36,321 nucleotides of DNA from JBFMEX01 sp040752215 (GCA_040752215.1 JBFMEX010000071.1:1-36321); one strand, 5' to 3'. Positions 1-8,564 are shown, counted from the first letter of the stretch. The notes: generated from the letters alone by a model not told the origin. A program made the numbers and translations.

Positions 1-99
1 GACGAAGCCGCCCTGCCCGAGCCCGAGACGGGAATGAAAGAGAACGACCGCGCCGATCGCCACCGCGCGTAGCCCGTCGATGTCAGGCCGGTAGACCAA
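1..99 (-). CDS. Acyltransferase 3 family protein (OafA/YrhL-like), N-terminal fragment
   Basis: Reading the minus strand from position 99 gives an open frame that runs off the left edge in phase. Its residues include YRPDIDGLRAVAIGAVVLFH, the N-terminal signature of membrane acyltransferase-3 proteins, which O-acylate cell-surface polysaccharides. The His of the LFH motif is the usual essential residue at the end of the first membrane helix. The start is a TTG at 99-97, chosen because a purine-rich GAAGGGGGGG stretch lies a few bases upstream; an in-frame GTG at 147-145 is an alternative. Only about 33 residues are visible, so substrate and length are unknown. The family call rests on the strongly conserved N-terminal motif. 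Confidence 0.72.
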   Translation of the reverse strand, partial: MVYRPDIDGLRAVAIGAVVLFHSRLGLGQGGFV

Positions 100-248
100 G
101 GCGAGCCCCCCCTTCGGCCACGACGAGCGGCGCCGCGTCCGCCACACGGCGCGAACCTGCTGCGCAGATACCCTCCGTAGCCGGCGCGTGCCGACTCCAG
201 ATCATATCCTGCGCTGCCTTCGAAGCCCAAGCCTCCAGGGCAAGCAAC

Positions 249-298
249 CGGTGCAAAACGCGATCGCGGCCCACCCTTCCGGTACCGGTCCTGCACCG
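249..298 (-). terminator. Inverted repeat just past the rnhA stop, possible terminator
   Basis: CGGTGCA (249-255) and TGCACCG (292-298) form a perfect 7-bp inverted repeat ending one base before the rnhA stop codon. The enclosed segment contains a CCGGTACCGG palindrome. There is no clear T-run, so intrinsic termination is only a guess. Confidence 0.25.
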
Positions 299-802
299 CT
301 AGCCAGTCTCCTGCTCGTGCTTCCTCTCGGAAGACCGGCTCCCACTTTTCCGGAAGCTCTCCAGGCCAGCGCGCGCGAGCTCGTCGGCGCGCTCGTTTTC
401 CGGGTGGCCGGCGTGGCCTTTCACCCAGTGCCACTCGATCTCGTGGCGCTGGCGGGCGGCATCGAGCCGCTGCCACAGGTCGGCATTCTTGACCGGCTTC
501 TTGTCGGAGGTGCGCCAGCCGTTGCGCTTCCAGCCGTAGATCCACGCCGTGATGCCGTTCTTGAGGTAGGCGCTGTCGGTGTGCAGCTCGACGCTGCTCG
601 GCCGCTTCAGCACCTCGAGCGCCATGATCGCCGCCATCAGCTCCATGCGGTTGTTGGTCGTATCCGCCTCGCCGCCGTTGATCTCCTTGCGATGGCTGCC
701 CGACATCATCACCGCACCCCAGCCGCCGGGACCCGGATTGCCTCTGCAGGCGCCGTCGCTGTAGACGATGACGTGCGGTCGCGTGTGAGCGGCGGCATTC
801 AT
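299..802 (-). CDS. rnhA: Ribonuclease HI
   Basis: This enzyme cleaves the RNA strand of RNA-DNA hybrids, as in R-loops and primer remnants, in the cytoplasm with Mg2+. The 167-residue protein has the full bacterial RNase HI layout: YSDGACRGNPGPGG near the N-terminus with catalytic Asp16, Glu54 in the NNRMELMA motif, Asp76 in HTDSAYL, His130 in VKGHAGH and Asp140 in NERADELA. The basic W-rich stretch around 81-105 corresponds to the handle region that binds the hybrid. Its ATG overlaps the thrB stop in an ATGA, so the two are translationally coupled as the last genes of ispH-thrB-rnhA. The C-terminal tail after about residue 150 is polar and poorly conserved. Confidence 0.97.
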   Translation of the reverse strand: MNAAAHTRPHVIVYSDGACRGNPGPGGWGAVMMSGSHRKEINGGEADTTNNRMELMAAIMALEVLKRPSSVELHTDSAYLKNGITAWIYGWKRNGWRTSDKKPVKNADLWQRLDAARQRHEIEWHWVKGHAGHPENERADELARAGLESFRKSGSRSSERKHEQETG

Positions 803-1767
803 GGCACGGCCCTCCCGTACTCGCGGATCGAGCCGATGCGCTGATGGAAGCGCAGCCGGCGCACGTAGGCGAGAGGGTCATGCGGCCTGACGATCGCGTT
901 GGCGGGCGTGTTCAGCCAGTCGTAGGAGCGCGTCAGCAGGAAACGCAGCGCGGCGCCGCGGGCGAGCATCGGCATCGCCGCGCATTCCGCCTCGCAGAGC
1001 GGGCGCACCTCCTCGTATCCCATGAAGAGCGCCTGCCCCTTGGTGACGTTGAACGTCGCGTCGGCCTCGAAGCACCAGGCATTGAGACAGATGGCGATGT
1101 CGTAGGCCAGATTGTCGTTGCAGGCGAAGTAGAAATCGATCAGCCCCGACAGGCGGTCGTGGAGAAAGAACACGTTGTCGGGGAATAGATCGGCGTGGAT
1201 GACGCCGACCGGCAAGCGGCGCGGCCAGCCGGGCTCGAGGTGGTCGAGCTCCTCCGCGATCAGCCTCTCGAGGCCGGGCACGATGCCGTCGGCTTCGGCG
1301 CGAAAGCGCTCGAACAGCGGCCGCCAGCCGGCCGGCCCGAGCGCGTTCGGCCGCAACACCGGATAGTCGCGGCCGGCGGCATGCAGCAGGGCGAGACCGC
1401 GGCCGACGTCGCGGCAGTGCTCGGCCCTCGGCCGGCGGACGCAGAAGCCCTCGAGGAAGGTGACGAGCGCGGCAGCGCGACCGGCGAGCTCGCGCAGATA
1501 CGTGCCGGAACGGTCGCGCACCGGTGTCGGGCACGAGATGCCGCGACGTGCGAGATGCTCCATCAGCCCGAGGAAGAACGGCAGATCCTGGCGTGCGACC
1601 CGCTTCTCGTAGAGCGTCAGGATGAATGCACCGGCCGAGGTGTGCACGAGATAGTTGGTGTTTTCGACGCCCTCGGCGATGCCCTTGTAGGAAAGCAGCT
1701 CGCCGACGTCGTAGCTGGCGATGAAGCGCGCGAGATCTTCGTCGCTGACCTCGGTGTAGACGGCCAT
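799..1767 (-). CDS. thrB: Homoserine kinase, ThrB type II (APH/choline-kinase fold)
   Basis: This enzyme phosphorylates homoserine with ATP, the penultimate step of threonine biosynthesis. The 322-residue protein is of the aminoglycoside-phosphotransferase-like ThrB family typical of proteobacteria, not the GHMP-kinase family. Visible motifs are the N-terminal MAVYTEVSDEDLARFIASYD, GIAEGVENTNYLV in the nucleotide-binding lobe, the catalytic loop HADLFPDNVFF (Asp and Asn) and GLIDFYFACND, the metal-binding DFG-equivalent. Length is normal for the family. It lies between ispH and rnhA and overlaps rnhA by 4 bases. The ATG at 1767 matches the conserved family N-terminus. Confidence 0.96.
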   Translation of the reverse strand: MAVYTEVSDEDLARFIASYDVGELLSYKGIAEGVENTNYLVHTSAGAFILTLYEKRVARQDLPFFLGLMEHLARRGISCPTPVRDRSGTYLRELAGRAAALVTFLEGFCVRRPRAEHCRDVGRGLALLHAAGRDYPVLRPNALGPAGWRPLFERFRAEADGIVPGLERLIAEELDHLEPGWPRRLPVGVIHADLFPDNVFFLHDRLSGLIDFYFACNDNLAYDIAICLNAWCFEADATFNVTKGQALFMGYEEVRPLCEAECAAMPMLARGAALRFLLTRSYDWLNTPANAIVRPHDPLAYVRRLRFHQRIGSIREYGRAVP

Positions 1768-1821
1768 GATCGCGGTGCCTCGGCAGCGAAGTTGCAGGAG
1801 CGGGTGGAAATGGGGACGCTC

Positions 1822-2805
1822 TTACGGGTTGGCCCTCAGCTCACGCGGCACGTTGAAGGCGATCGACTCGGCGGCGGTGGCGACGGTCTCGATCTCGACA
1901 TCGTAGCGGGCACGGAACGCGTCGACCACCTCGTTGACCAGCACCTCGGGCGCAGACGCGCCGGCGGTGATGCCGACGGCCCTCGGCGTGCCGAGCTCGT
2001 CCCAGGGAATGTCGCCGGCGCGCTGCACCAGCAGCGCTCTCGGGCAGCCGGCACGCTCGGCGACCTCGACCAGACGCAGCGAGTTGGAGCTGTTAGGCGC
2101 GCCGACCACGATCAGGCACTCGACGCGGCTTGCGATCGCCTTGACCGCGCTCTGGCGGTTGGTGGTCGCATAGCAGATGTCCTCCTTGTGCGGACCGACG
2201 ATCCCCGGAAACCGATCGCGCAGCACGGCGACGATCTCGGCGGTGTCGTCGATCGAAAGCGTAGTCTGTGTGACGTAGGCGAGCCGGTGGGGATCGCGCG
2301 GGGTGAAGGCGCGTGCCGCGGCCACTGTCTCCACGAGATGCACCGCCCCCTCGGGCAGCTGTCCCATGGTGCCGACCACCTCCGGGTGGCCGGCGTGGCC
2401 GATCAGCACGATCTCGCGGCCCTCCTCGTGGTGGCGGGCGGCCTCGATGTGGACCTTGAACACCAGCGGACAGGTGGCATCGAGCACGAACAGATTGCGC
2501 GCCCGGGCGGCCTCGGGCACTGCCTTGGCCACCCCGTGTGCCGAAAAAACCACGGGCTGGTCGGTTTCCGGAACCTCGTCCAGCTCCTCCACAAAAACGG
2601 CGCCTTTGGCCCGCAGCGTCTCGACGACGTAACGGTTGTGGACGATCTCGTGCCGCACGTAGACCGGGGGGCCGAACTTGGCCAAGGCCAACTCGACGAT
2701 CTGGATCGCCCGGTCCACGCCGGCGCAGAAGCCGCGCGGCGCGGCCAGCAGGACGCGGAGGCCGGGCCGGCTCGGATTGTCGTCAGCGCTCTGAGTGGTA
2801 GGCAT
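1822..2805 (-). CDS. ispH: 4-hydroxy-3-methylbut-2-enyl diphosphate reductase
   Basis: IspH is the last enzyme of the methylerythritol-phosphate route. It reduces HMBPP to isopentenyl and dimethylallyl diphosphate using a [4Fe-4S] cluster. The 327-residue protein shows the three cluster cysteines in APRGFCAGVDRAI (Cys27), LDATCPLVFKVH and EDICYATTNRQ. The conserved HGVAK, IGHAGHPEV and GAPNSSNS segments bind the diphosphate. It is the first gene of a minus-strand set with thrB (54-bp gap) and rnhA. The N-terminal dozen residues before GLRVLLAAPRG are a variable extension, so the exact start is less certain than the identity. Confidence 0.97.
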   Translation of the reverse strand: MPTTQSADDNPSRPGLRVLLAAPRGFCAGVDRAIQIVELALAKFGPPVYVRHEIVHNRYVVETLRAKGAVFVEELDEVPETDQPVVFSAHGVAKAVPEAARARNLFVLDATCPLVFKVHIEAARHHEEGREIVLIGHAGHPEVVGTMGQLPEGAVHLVETVAAARAFTPRDPHRLAYVTQTTLSIDDTAEIVAVLRDRFPGIVGPHKEDICYATTNRQSAVKAIASRVECLIVVGAPNSSNSLRLVEVAERAGCPRALLVQRAGDIPWDELGTPRAVGITAGASAPEVLVNEVVDAFRARYDVEIETVATAAESIAFNVPRELRANP

Positions 2806-2982
2806 GGGATGGAACGGTCTCGTTGCTCGGGTCTCTCAACAGCCGGCGTCTATCGCGCGCTTGGCCGGACGAAGACTCGGATGCTAGTGTCGAGTCGGCC
2901 TGGAACTGGTAGCCGTTCGAAGGGCCGGGGGGAAGTCGAGTCGGTTGCCGAACGGGCGGCCGATCATGCGAACTGGGGAAAT

Positions 2983-3654
2983 ATGACGCAACTCGCGCCG
3001 TCACGCGCCGCTCCGGCACGGGCTCGCCTGACCGGGCTGATGCTCGCTGCGGGCCTTTCCGGCCTCGTCGCCGGCTGCGGCATGTCCTCGCTGACCTCGG
3101 GGCTCGGCGGCGGCATGTTCGGCGGCTCGTCGAGCAAGCCGGCGGAGGTGAGCGCCGTCACCGAGGAGCAGATGCTGTCGGCGGCCAAGGCCGACGGATC
3201 CTCGAACGGCGACCTCACCACGGGCGGCATCTCCTACGGTTGCCCACGCGTGCAGGTGTGGGCGCGCGACAACAACGTGACGATCTACGAGCCGGGCCGA
3301 GTCGGCGACGGCCTCGCCATCATGCATCGCGGCGAGATCACCAAGACCGCGCGCGAGTGCCAGATCGAGCCGGGCCGGGTGACGGTGAAATACGGCTTCT
3401 CGGGCCGCGTGCTGCTCGGTCCGCGCGGCAAGTCCGGCAACGTGACGCTGCCGGTCAGCGTGTTCGTCACCGACGCGAAGCGGGCCAAGATCGCCAACGA
3501 TGCGATCAAGGTCAGCGTCGATGTCGCGCTCGACAACCCGATCGGCTACTTCTCGGCCGTACGCACGGTGACGTTCCCGATCCCAGAGGGCTCGCGTCCC
3601 GGCGAGTTCGAGGTATTCGTCGCCTTCGACCGCAATCTGCCCGGCGCCGGCTGA
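2983..3654 (+). CDS. Hypothetical lipoprotein
   Basis: No specific function is recognised. The 223-residue product has a lipoprotein signal: basic N-terminus with several Arg, hydrophobic core LTGLMLAAGLSGL and lipobox LVAGC with the acceptor Cys at residue 32. A Gly/Ser-rich linker follows, then a compact domain of about 150 residues beginning near ISYGCPRVQVWARDNN and ending in the probable beta strand FEVFVAFDRNL. It is probably anchored in the outer membrane, facing the periplasm. The ATG at 2983 is chosen because it gives a proper signal peptide and has GGGGA a few bases upstream. The frame stays open back to 1195, but that upstream part lies antisense to thrB and ispH. It is divergent from ispH. 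Confidence 0.85.
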   Translation: MTQLAPSRAAPARARLTGLMLAAGLSGLVAGCGMSSLTSGLGGGMFGGSSSKPAEVSAVTEEQMLSAAKADGSSNGDLTTGGISYGCPRVQVWARDNNVTIYEPGRVGDGLAIMHRGEITKTARECQIEPGRVTVKYGFSGRVLLGPRGKSGNVTLPVSVFVTDAKRAKIANDAIKVSVDVALDNPIGYFSAVRTVTFPIPEGSRPGEFEVFVAFDRNLPGAG

Positions 3655-3669
3655 TTTCCCGCAAGCGTA

Positions 3670-3698
3670 TTGACGTGCCTGCCGATCCGCCCCATCTA
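3670..3698 (+). promoter_or_regulatory. Putative sigma-70-type promoter of the gcv operon
   Basis: TTGACG (3670-3675) matches five of six -35 consensus bases and is followed after 17 bp by CATCTA (3693-3698), a weak -10. The predicted start near 3705 sits just before the riboswitch P1 helix at 3714. The agreement between promoter position and aptamer start is the main support. Confidence 0.55.
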
Positions 3699-3713
3699 GG
3701 TGGGGCCAGATGA

Positions 3714-3944
3714 CGTCTGCGGAAGAGATCGGCGTGCCCGCCTCACTGCGAGCCTGCCGGCGCCGAAGGAGCAACCGCCCCGGAAACTCTCAGGCAGAAG
3801 GACCGCAGACGAATGGCGCTCTGGAAAGCGGTCGGCGACGACGGACACGTTCCGGCAGCCGGCTCACCGAAGGGGTAAAGTCGCGCATCCGCCCAGCCGA
3901 TGGGCGGGGGAACGTGGCAAATCTCTCAGGTCCCGCGACAGAGG
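3714..3944 (+). promoter_or_regulatory. Tandem glycine riboswitch (two aptamers) in the gcvT leader
   Basis: Two consecutive glycine aptamers are visible. Aptamer 1 is closed by a perfect 9-bp P1, CGTCTGCGG (3714-3722) with CCGCAGACG (3803-3811). It carries the conserved GCCGAAGGAGCAA (3762-3774) and ACTCTCAGGCAGAAGGAC (3786-3803). Aptamer 2 is closed by CTCTG (3819-3823) with CAGAG (3939-3943) and carries CACCGAAGGGGTAAA (3865-3879) and ATCTCTCAGG (3921-3930). The short linker between them is typical of the cooperative double-aptamer class. The element lies directly before gcvT, the usual position, where glycine binding normally turns the cleavage genes on. Confidence 0.95.
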
Positions 3945-3966
3945 GGGCTCGAAGCAGCGGCGTCAT

Positions 3967-4013
3967 CCGGCAGCTCGCCGGAGGCGCTCGCTATTGGAGC
4001 CAACGCGGGAGCG
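3967..4013 (+). promoter_or_regulatory. Possible expression platform masking the gcvT ribosome-binding site
   Basis: After the second aptamer there is a hairpin CCGGC-AGCTC-GCCGG (3967-3981). Then CGCTC (3985-3989) can pair with GAGCG (4009-4013), which overlaps the likely ribosome-binding site GGGAG (4007-4011) before the ATG at 4018. No T-run is present, so translational rather than transcriptional control is the simpler reading. This is inferred from base pairing by eye. Confidence 0.4.
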
Positions 4014-4017
4014 GCCG

Positions 4018-5172
4018 ATGAGCGCTGAAACGTCCACCGCCGCCACGGGCATGCTCGCGCGCACGCCGCTCTACGATGCGCACCTCGCGCTCGGCGCCAA
4101 AATGGTGCCGTTCGCTGGCTACGAGATGCCGGTACAGTACCCGCTCGGCGTGCTCAAGGAGCACCAGTGGACGCGCGAGAAGGCTGGGCTGTTCGACGTC
4201 TCGCACATGGGCCAGGCGATCCTGGTCGCAGAGGACGGCCGCCACAAGACGGCGGCGGCGGCGCTGGAAGAGCTCGTACCCGCCGACATCGCCTCTCTGG
4301 CACCTGGCCAGCAGCGCTACACGCAATTGCTGGCCGCGGATGGCGGCATTCTCGACGACCTGATGGTGACGCGACCCGCCGAGCCCGAGCATGCCGGCGG
4401 CCTGATCGTGGTCGTCAACGCGGCCTGCAAAGCGGCCGATTTCGATCACATGGCGCGCAATCTCGCTCCGGGCGTACGGCTCGAGCCGCGACCCGACAAC
4501 GCGCTGCTCGCACTGCAAGGGCCGGCGGCGGCCGACGTGCTGGACAAGATTCTCCCCGGCGTCGCCGGCATGGACTTCATGACCGGCCGGCTGCTTCCCG
4601 CCCAGCATGCCCACGTCTCGCGCTCGGGCTACACCGGCGAGGACGGCTTCGAGATCTCGGTGCAGAGTGGAGACGTTGCCGGGCTGTGGCAACGTCTGCT
4701 CGAGGACGACCGCGTGCAGCCGATCGGCCTCGGCGCGCGCGATTCGCTCCGGCTCGAGGCGGGGCTCTGCCTGTACGGCCACGACATCGACACCACGACA
4801 TCGCCGATCGAGGCCGCCCTCTCGTGGTCGATCCAGAGGCGGCGCCGGATCGAGGGCGGCTTCCCCGGCGCGGCGCGCATCCAAAGAGAGCTGGCCGAGG
4901 GACCGGCGCGCCGGCGCGTCGGCATCCGCCCCGAGGGGCGCGCGCCGGCCCGCGAGGGCGCCGAGATCCTTTCTGCCGACGGCGCGCTGATCGGGACTGT
5001 CACCTCGGGCGGGTTCGGGCCGAGCGTCAACGGCCCGATCGCGATGGGCTATGTCGCCGCCGGGCACGAAGCACCCGGAACCCATGTCCAACTCGTCGTG
5101 CGCGGCAAGCCGCTCGCTGCGACCATCGTCCGCTTGCCGTTCGTACCGCATCGCTATTTCAGAAAGGCATGA
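4018..5172 (+). CDS. gcvT: Glycine cleavage system T protein (aminomethyltransferase)
   Basis: GcvT transfers the aminomethyl carbon from lipoylated GcvH to tetrahydrofolate, releasing ammonia. The 384-residue protein shows the family signatures LYDAHLALGAKMVPFAGYEM, GLFDVSHMGQ (the Asp is the conserved folate-site residue), QRYTQLLAADGGILDDLMVT, SRSGYTGEDGFEI and GARDSLRLEAGLCLYGHD. The C-terminal beta-barrel domain is also present (SGGFGPSVNGPIAMGYV). Length is normal. The ATG at 4018 follows the riboswitch leader and a GGGAG box; the frame continues upstream through the riboswitch but that part is not coding. It is the first gene of gcvT-gcvH-gcvPA-gcvPB. Confidence 0.97.
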   Translation: MSAETSTAATGMLARTPLYDAHLALGAKMVPFAGYEMPVQYPLGVLKEHQWTREKAGLFDVSHMGQAILVAEDGRHKTAAAALEELVPADIASLAPGQQRYTQLLAADGGILDDLMVTRPAEPEHAGGLIVVVNAACKAADFDHMARNLAPGVRLEPRPDNALLALQGPAAADVLDKILPGVAGMDFMTGRLLPAQHAHVSRSGYTGEDGFEISVQSGDVAGLWQRLLEDDRVQPIGLGARDSLRLEAGLCLYGHDIDTTTSPIEAALSWSIQRRRRIEGGFPGAARIQRELAEGPARRRVGIRPEGRAPAREGAEILSADGALIGTVTSGGFGPSVNGPIAMGYVAAGHEAPGTHVQLVVRGKPLAATIVRLPFVPHRYFRKA

Positions 5173-5263
5173 TGTTTGGTGAGGGCGCTCGTCGCGCCGG
5201 CACTATCGACTCCCGCACTCGCGAACATCCCGTCGCGAAGGCTAGCCAGAGGAAAGGAACACC

Positions 5264-5641
5264 ATGGCACTGGAGCGCTTCTCGAAGGACCACGAGTACG
5301 TCCGGCTCGACGGCGACATCGCCACCATCGGCATCACCAATCATGCCCAGGGTCAGCTCGGCGACATCGTATTCGTCGAGGTGCCGGAGGTCGGCCGGCA
5401 GGTCAAAGCGGGCGAGCCGGCGGCAGTGGTCGAGAGCGTCAAGGCGGCGAGCGACGTGTTCTCGCCCGTCACCGGCGAGGTGATCGAGACCAATGCGTCG
5501 CCGGTCGAGAGCCCGGCCCTGGTCAACGAGGACGCGGAGGGGGCGGCGTGGTTGTTCAAGGTCCGCCTGTCGAGCAGGGCCGAGCTCGATGGATTGATGG
5601 ACCGCGCGGCCTACGAGAAATTCGTCGAGGAGACGGCCTGA
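5264..5641 (+). CDS. gcvH: Glycine cleavage system H protein
   Basis: GcvH is the lipoyl carrier that shuttles the aminomethyl group between the P, T and L proteins. The 125-residue product has the conserved TIGITNHAQGQLGDIVFVE core and the lipoylation motif VVESVKAASD with the target Lys60. It continues into the usual SPVTGEVIETN segment. The ATG at 5264 is preceded by AAAGGA. A 91-bp gap separates it from gcvT, and its TGA overlaps the gcvPA ATG by one base, so H and P subunits are translationally coupled. Within the operon it shares the glycine riboswitch leader. Confidence 0.97.
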   Translation: MALERFSKDHEYVRLDGDIATIGITNHAQGQLGDIVFVEVPEVGRQVKAGEPAAVVESVKAASDVFSPVTGEVIETNASPVESPALVNEDAEGAAWLFKVRLSSRAELDGLMDRAAYEKFVEETA

Positions 5642-6984
5642 TGCGCTATCTCCCGCTCGACGACGCCGATCGCAACGCGATGCTCGCGCGCGTCGGCGTC
5701 GGCTCGGTCGACGAGCTGTTCGCCGCGGTGCCGAAGGACAAGCTGCTCACCCGCCTGCTCGACCTGCCGAAGGCGATGGGCGAGCTCGAGGTCGAGCACG
5801 AGCTGGCAACGCTCAGCAATGCCTCGACGCCGGCCGGATCGGTGCCGTTCTTCGTCGGCGCCGGCGCCTATCGCCACCACGTGCCGGCGACCGTCGATCA
5901 TCTGATCCAGCGCTCGGAGTTCCTGACCTCCTATACGCCCTACCAGCCTGAGATCAGCCAGGGCACGCTGCAGGTGCTCTACGAGTTCCAGACCCAGGTG
6001 GCGCTGCTGGCCGACATGGATGTCGCCAACGCGTCGATGTACGACGGTTCGACGGCGACGGCGGAGGCGGTGTTGATGGCGCACCGGCTGACGCGGCGCA
6101 AGAAGGCCGTACTCTCCGGCGGGTTGCATCCCCAGTATCGCGCGGTGATCGAGACGCTCGCCCAGCACGGTGGCTCGGAGACCGTCGCGCTCGCGCCCGA
6201 CCCGGCCGACACCGAGGACATCGCGCCGCTGATCGACGACGCCACCTCGTGCGTCGTCGTGCAGTACCCGAGCTTCTATGGCTCGATCCGCGACCTCTCC
6301 GAGGTTGCCGCCGCCGCCCACGCCAAGGGCGCGCTGCTGATCGTCGCGGTGACCGAAATCGTCGCGCTCGGCCTCTTGAAGCCGCCCGGCGCAATGGGCG
6401 CCGACATCGTCGCCGCGGAGGGCCAGTCGCTCGGTAACGGGCTCAACTTCGGCGGCCCTTACGTCGGCCTGTTCGCGACCCGCGACAGGTTCGTCAGGCA
6501 GATGCCGGGCCGCCTCGCCGGCGAGACGGTCGACGCCGAGGGCCGGCGCGGGTTCGTGCTGACGCTGTCGACGCGCGAGCAGCACATCCGCCGCGAGAAG
6601 GCGACGAGCAACATCTGCACGAACTCGGGGCTCGCCGCGCTCGCGTTCTCGATCCACCTGACCCTGCTCGGGCAGAAGGGCCTCGCGCGGCTGGCGCGGA
6701 TCAATCACGCCAATGCCGTCGATCTCGCCGAGCGGCTGGCCGCGGTGCCGGGTGTCGCCGTGCTCAACGAGGCGTTCTTCAACGAGATCACGATCCGCGT
6801 GCCGGGCGATGCGGCCGAGACGATCGAGCGACTGGCGGCGAAGGGCGTGCTCGGTGGCGTGCCGGTGTCGCGGCTGGAGCCGGACCGCAAGGAGCTCGCC
6901 GACCTCATCGTCGTCGCGGCGACCGAGGTGACGACCGACAAGGACCGTGCAGCGCTCGCGCGTGCGCTCGAGGAGGTGGTGTGA
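5641..6984 (+). CDS. gcvPA: Glycine dehydrogenase (decarboxylating) subunit 1
   Basis: This is the N-terminal half of the P protein, encoded separately. With GcvPB it forms the PLP enzyme that decarboxylates glycine and loads the aminomethyl group on GcvH. The 447-residue protein begins MRYLPLDDADRNAMLARVG and shows the subunit-1 motifs GAGAYRHHVPATVDHLIQR, TPYQPEISQGTLQVLYEFQT, MYDGSTATAEA, EGQSLGNGLNFGGPYVGLFA and EKATSNICTNSGL. The start ATG at 5641 overlaps the gcvH stop (TGATG), and the 3' end overlaps gcvPB the same way. The frame extends upstream to 5176, but that region is gcvH in another frame. Confidence 0.97.
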   Translation: MRYLPLDDADRNAMLARVGVGSVDELFAAVPKDKLLTRLLDLPKAMGELEVEHELATLSNASTPAGSVPFFVGAGAYRHHVPATVDHLIQRSEFLTSYTPYQPEISQGTLQVLYEFQTQVALLADMDVANASMYDGSTATAEAVLMAHRLTRRKKAVLSGGLHPQYRAVIETLAQHGGSETVALAPDPADTEDIAPLIDDATSCVVVQYPSFYGSIRDLSEVAAAAHAKGALLIVAVTEIVALGLLKPPGAMGADIVAAEGQSLGNGLNFGGPYVGLFATRDRFVRQMPGRLAGETVDAEGRRGFVLTLSTREQHIRREKATSNICTNSGLAALAFSIHLTLLGQKGLARLARINHANAVDLAERLAAVPGVAVLNEAFFNEITIRVPGDAAETIERLAAKGVLGGVPVSRLEPDRKELADLIVVAATEVTTDKDRAALARALEEVV

Positions 6985-8564
6985 TGGCGATGAACCGCGA
7001 AGGACGCCCGACCCGTCCGGCGAGCGAGGCCGTCTCCGCCGCCGCCGGCACGTTCACCGGTCACAAGGGCTTGCAGCACGAGGAGCGGCTGCTGTTCGAG
7101 CGCGGTTCGGCCGACCGCTCGGGCGTCGATCTGCCCGAGCCGAAAGCGACAAGATCGCGCCTCGGCGGGCTCGAGCGCCAAGGCGAGATCGGGCTGCCGG
7201 GCCTCTCCGAGCCGGAGACGATGCGCCATTACGTGCGCCTGTCGCGGCAGAACTACGCGATCGACATGGGACCCTATCCCTTGGGCTCATGCACGATGAA
7301 GCACAACCCGCGCCTGAACGAGAGGATGGCGCGGCTCCCTGGCCTCGCCGACGTGCACCCGCTGCAACCGCAGTCGACGGTCGAGGGCGCGATCCGGCTG
7401 ATCGAGACGCTCGCGGGCTACCTGATGGAGCTGACCGGCATGCCGGCGGTGGCGATGAGCCCCAAGGCAGGAGCGCACGGGGAGCTCGCCGGCATGCTGG
7501 CGATCAAGGCCGCGCACGACGCCAACGGCCAGAGCGCGCGCCGGATCGTGCTGGTGCCGGAATCGGCGCACGGCACCAACCCGGCGACGGCGGCGTTCAT
7601 GGGCTATGCGGTCAAGGCGATCCCGGCGCGCGCCGATGGCACCGTAGCGGCGGCGGCGGTCGAGGCCGCGCTCGGGCCCGACGTCGCCGCGTTGATGCTG
7701 ACCAACCCCAACACCTGCGGCCTGTTCGAGCCGGAGATCGTCGAGATCGCCGCCGCCGTGCACGAGGCCGGAGCCTACTTCTACTGCGACGGCGCCAACT
7801 TCAACGCCATCGTCGGCAAGGTGCGCCCCGGCGACCTCGGCGTCGATGCGATGCACATCAACCTGCACAAGACGTTCTCGACCCCGCACGGCGGCGGCGG
7901 GCCGGGCGCCGGGCCGGTTGTGCTGTCGCAGGCACTTGCCCCGTTCGCGCCATTGCCCTTCCTCGTGCGCGAGAATGGCCGGACGCGGCTCGTCGAGACG
8001 ACGGGCGAGGCCGAGGCTTTGGGGGCGAGGCCGTTCGGGCGGCTCACCGCCTTCCACGGCCAGATGGGCATGTTCGTGCGCGCGCTCGCCTACATGCTCT
8101 CGCACGGTGCCGACGGCATGCGCCAGGCGAGCGAGGATGCCGTGCTCAACGCCAACTACTTGCGCGTGATGCTCGCCGACACCTTCTCGCTCCCCTTCGG
8201 CAACCAGGCGTGCATGCACGAGGTGCTGTTCGACGACCGGTTCCTGAAGGACACCGGCGTCACCACGCTCGACTTCGCCAAGGCGATGATCGACGAAGGC
8301 TACCACCCGATGACGATGTACTTCCCGCTCGTCGTCCACGGCGCGATGCTGGTCGAGCCGACCGAGAGCGAGAGCAAGGAGACGCTCGACATCCTGGTCG
8401 CGACGCTGCGTCACCTCGCCGAGGCGGCGAAAGCCGGCGACGCCGCGCGGTTCCGCGACGCCCCGCGCCTCGCCCCCCGCCGCCGCCTCGACGAGACCCG
8501 CGCCGCGCGCGAGCCGAGGCTCAGGTGGCGGGCGGAGACGGTGGCGAAGAAGGCGGCGGAGTAG
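6984..8564 (+). CDS. gcvPB: Glycine dehydrogenase (decarboxylating) subunit 2
   Basis: This is the PLP-binding half of the split P protein. The 526-residue product carries MGPYPLGSCTMKHNPRLNE, the substrate and cofactor region ESAHGTNPATAA, NPNTCGLFE, YCDGANFNAIVG and the PLP-lysine motif INLHKTFSTPHGGGGPG with Lys296. The ATG at 6984 overlaps the gcvPA TGA (TGATG); a GTG three bases earlier is also possible. The C-terminus after about residue 480 is an Arg/Ala-rich extension. It is the last gene of the operon. No intrinsic terminator is evident after the TAG. Confidence 0.97.
   Translation: MAMNREGRPTRPASEAVSAAAGTFTGHKGLQHEERLLFERGSADRSGVDLPEPKATRSRLGGLERQGEIGLPGLSEPETMRHYVRLSRQNYAIDMGPYPLGSCTMKHNPRLNERMARLPGLADVHPLQPQSTVEGAIRLIETLAGYLMELTGMPAVAMSPKAGAHGELAGMLAIKAAHDANGQSARRIVLVPESAHGTNPATAAFMGYAVKAIPARADGTVAAAAVEAALGPDVAALMLTNPNTCGLFEPEIVEIAAAVHEAGAYFYCDGANFNAIVGKVRPGDLGVDAMHINLHKTFSTPHGGGGPGAGPVVLSQALAPFAPLPFLVRENGRTRLVETTGEAEALGARPFGRLTAFHGQMGMFVRALAYMLSHGADGMRQASEDAVLNANYLRVMLADTFSLPFGNQACMHEVLFDDRFLKDTGVTTLDFAKAMIDEGYHPMTMYFPLVVHGAMLVEPTESESKETLDILVATLRHLAEAAKAGDAARFRDAPRLAPRRRLDETRAAREPRLRWRAETVAKKAAE

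Noticed and set aside
83..274. A 63-residue minus-strand frame upstream of the left-edge gene
   Set aside because: No motif; it overlaps in another phase the frame that encodes the acyltransferase-3 signature.
1195..2982. A plus-strand open frame leading into the lipoprotein gene, suggesting an 819-residue protein
   Set aside because: Everything before 2983 lies antisense to thrB and ispH and has the Arg/Asp/Gly-rich composition of a GC-rich shadow frame. A lipoprotein signal begins exactly at 2983.
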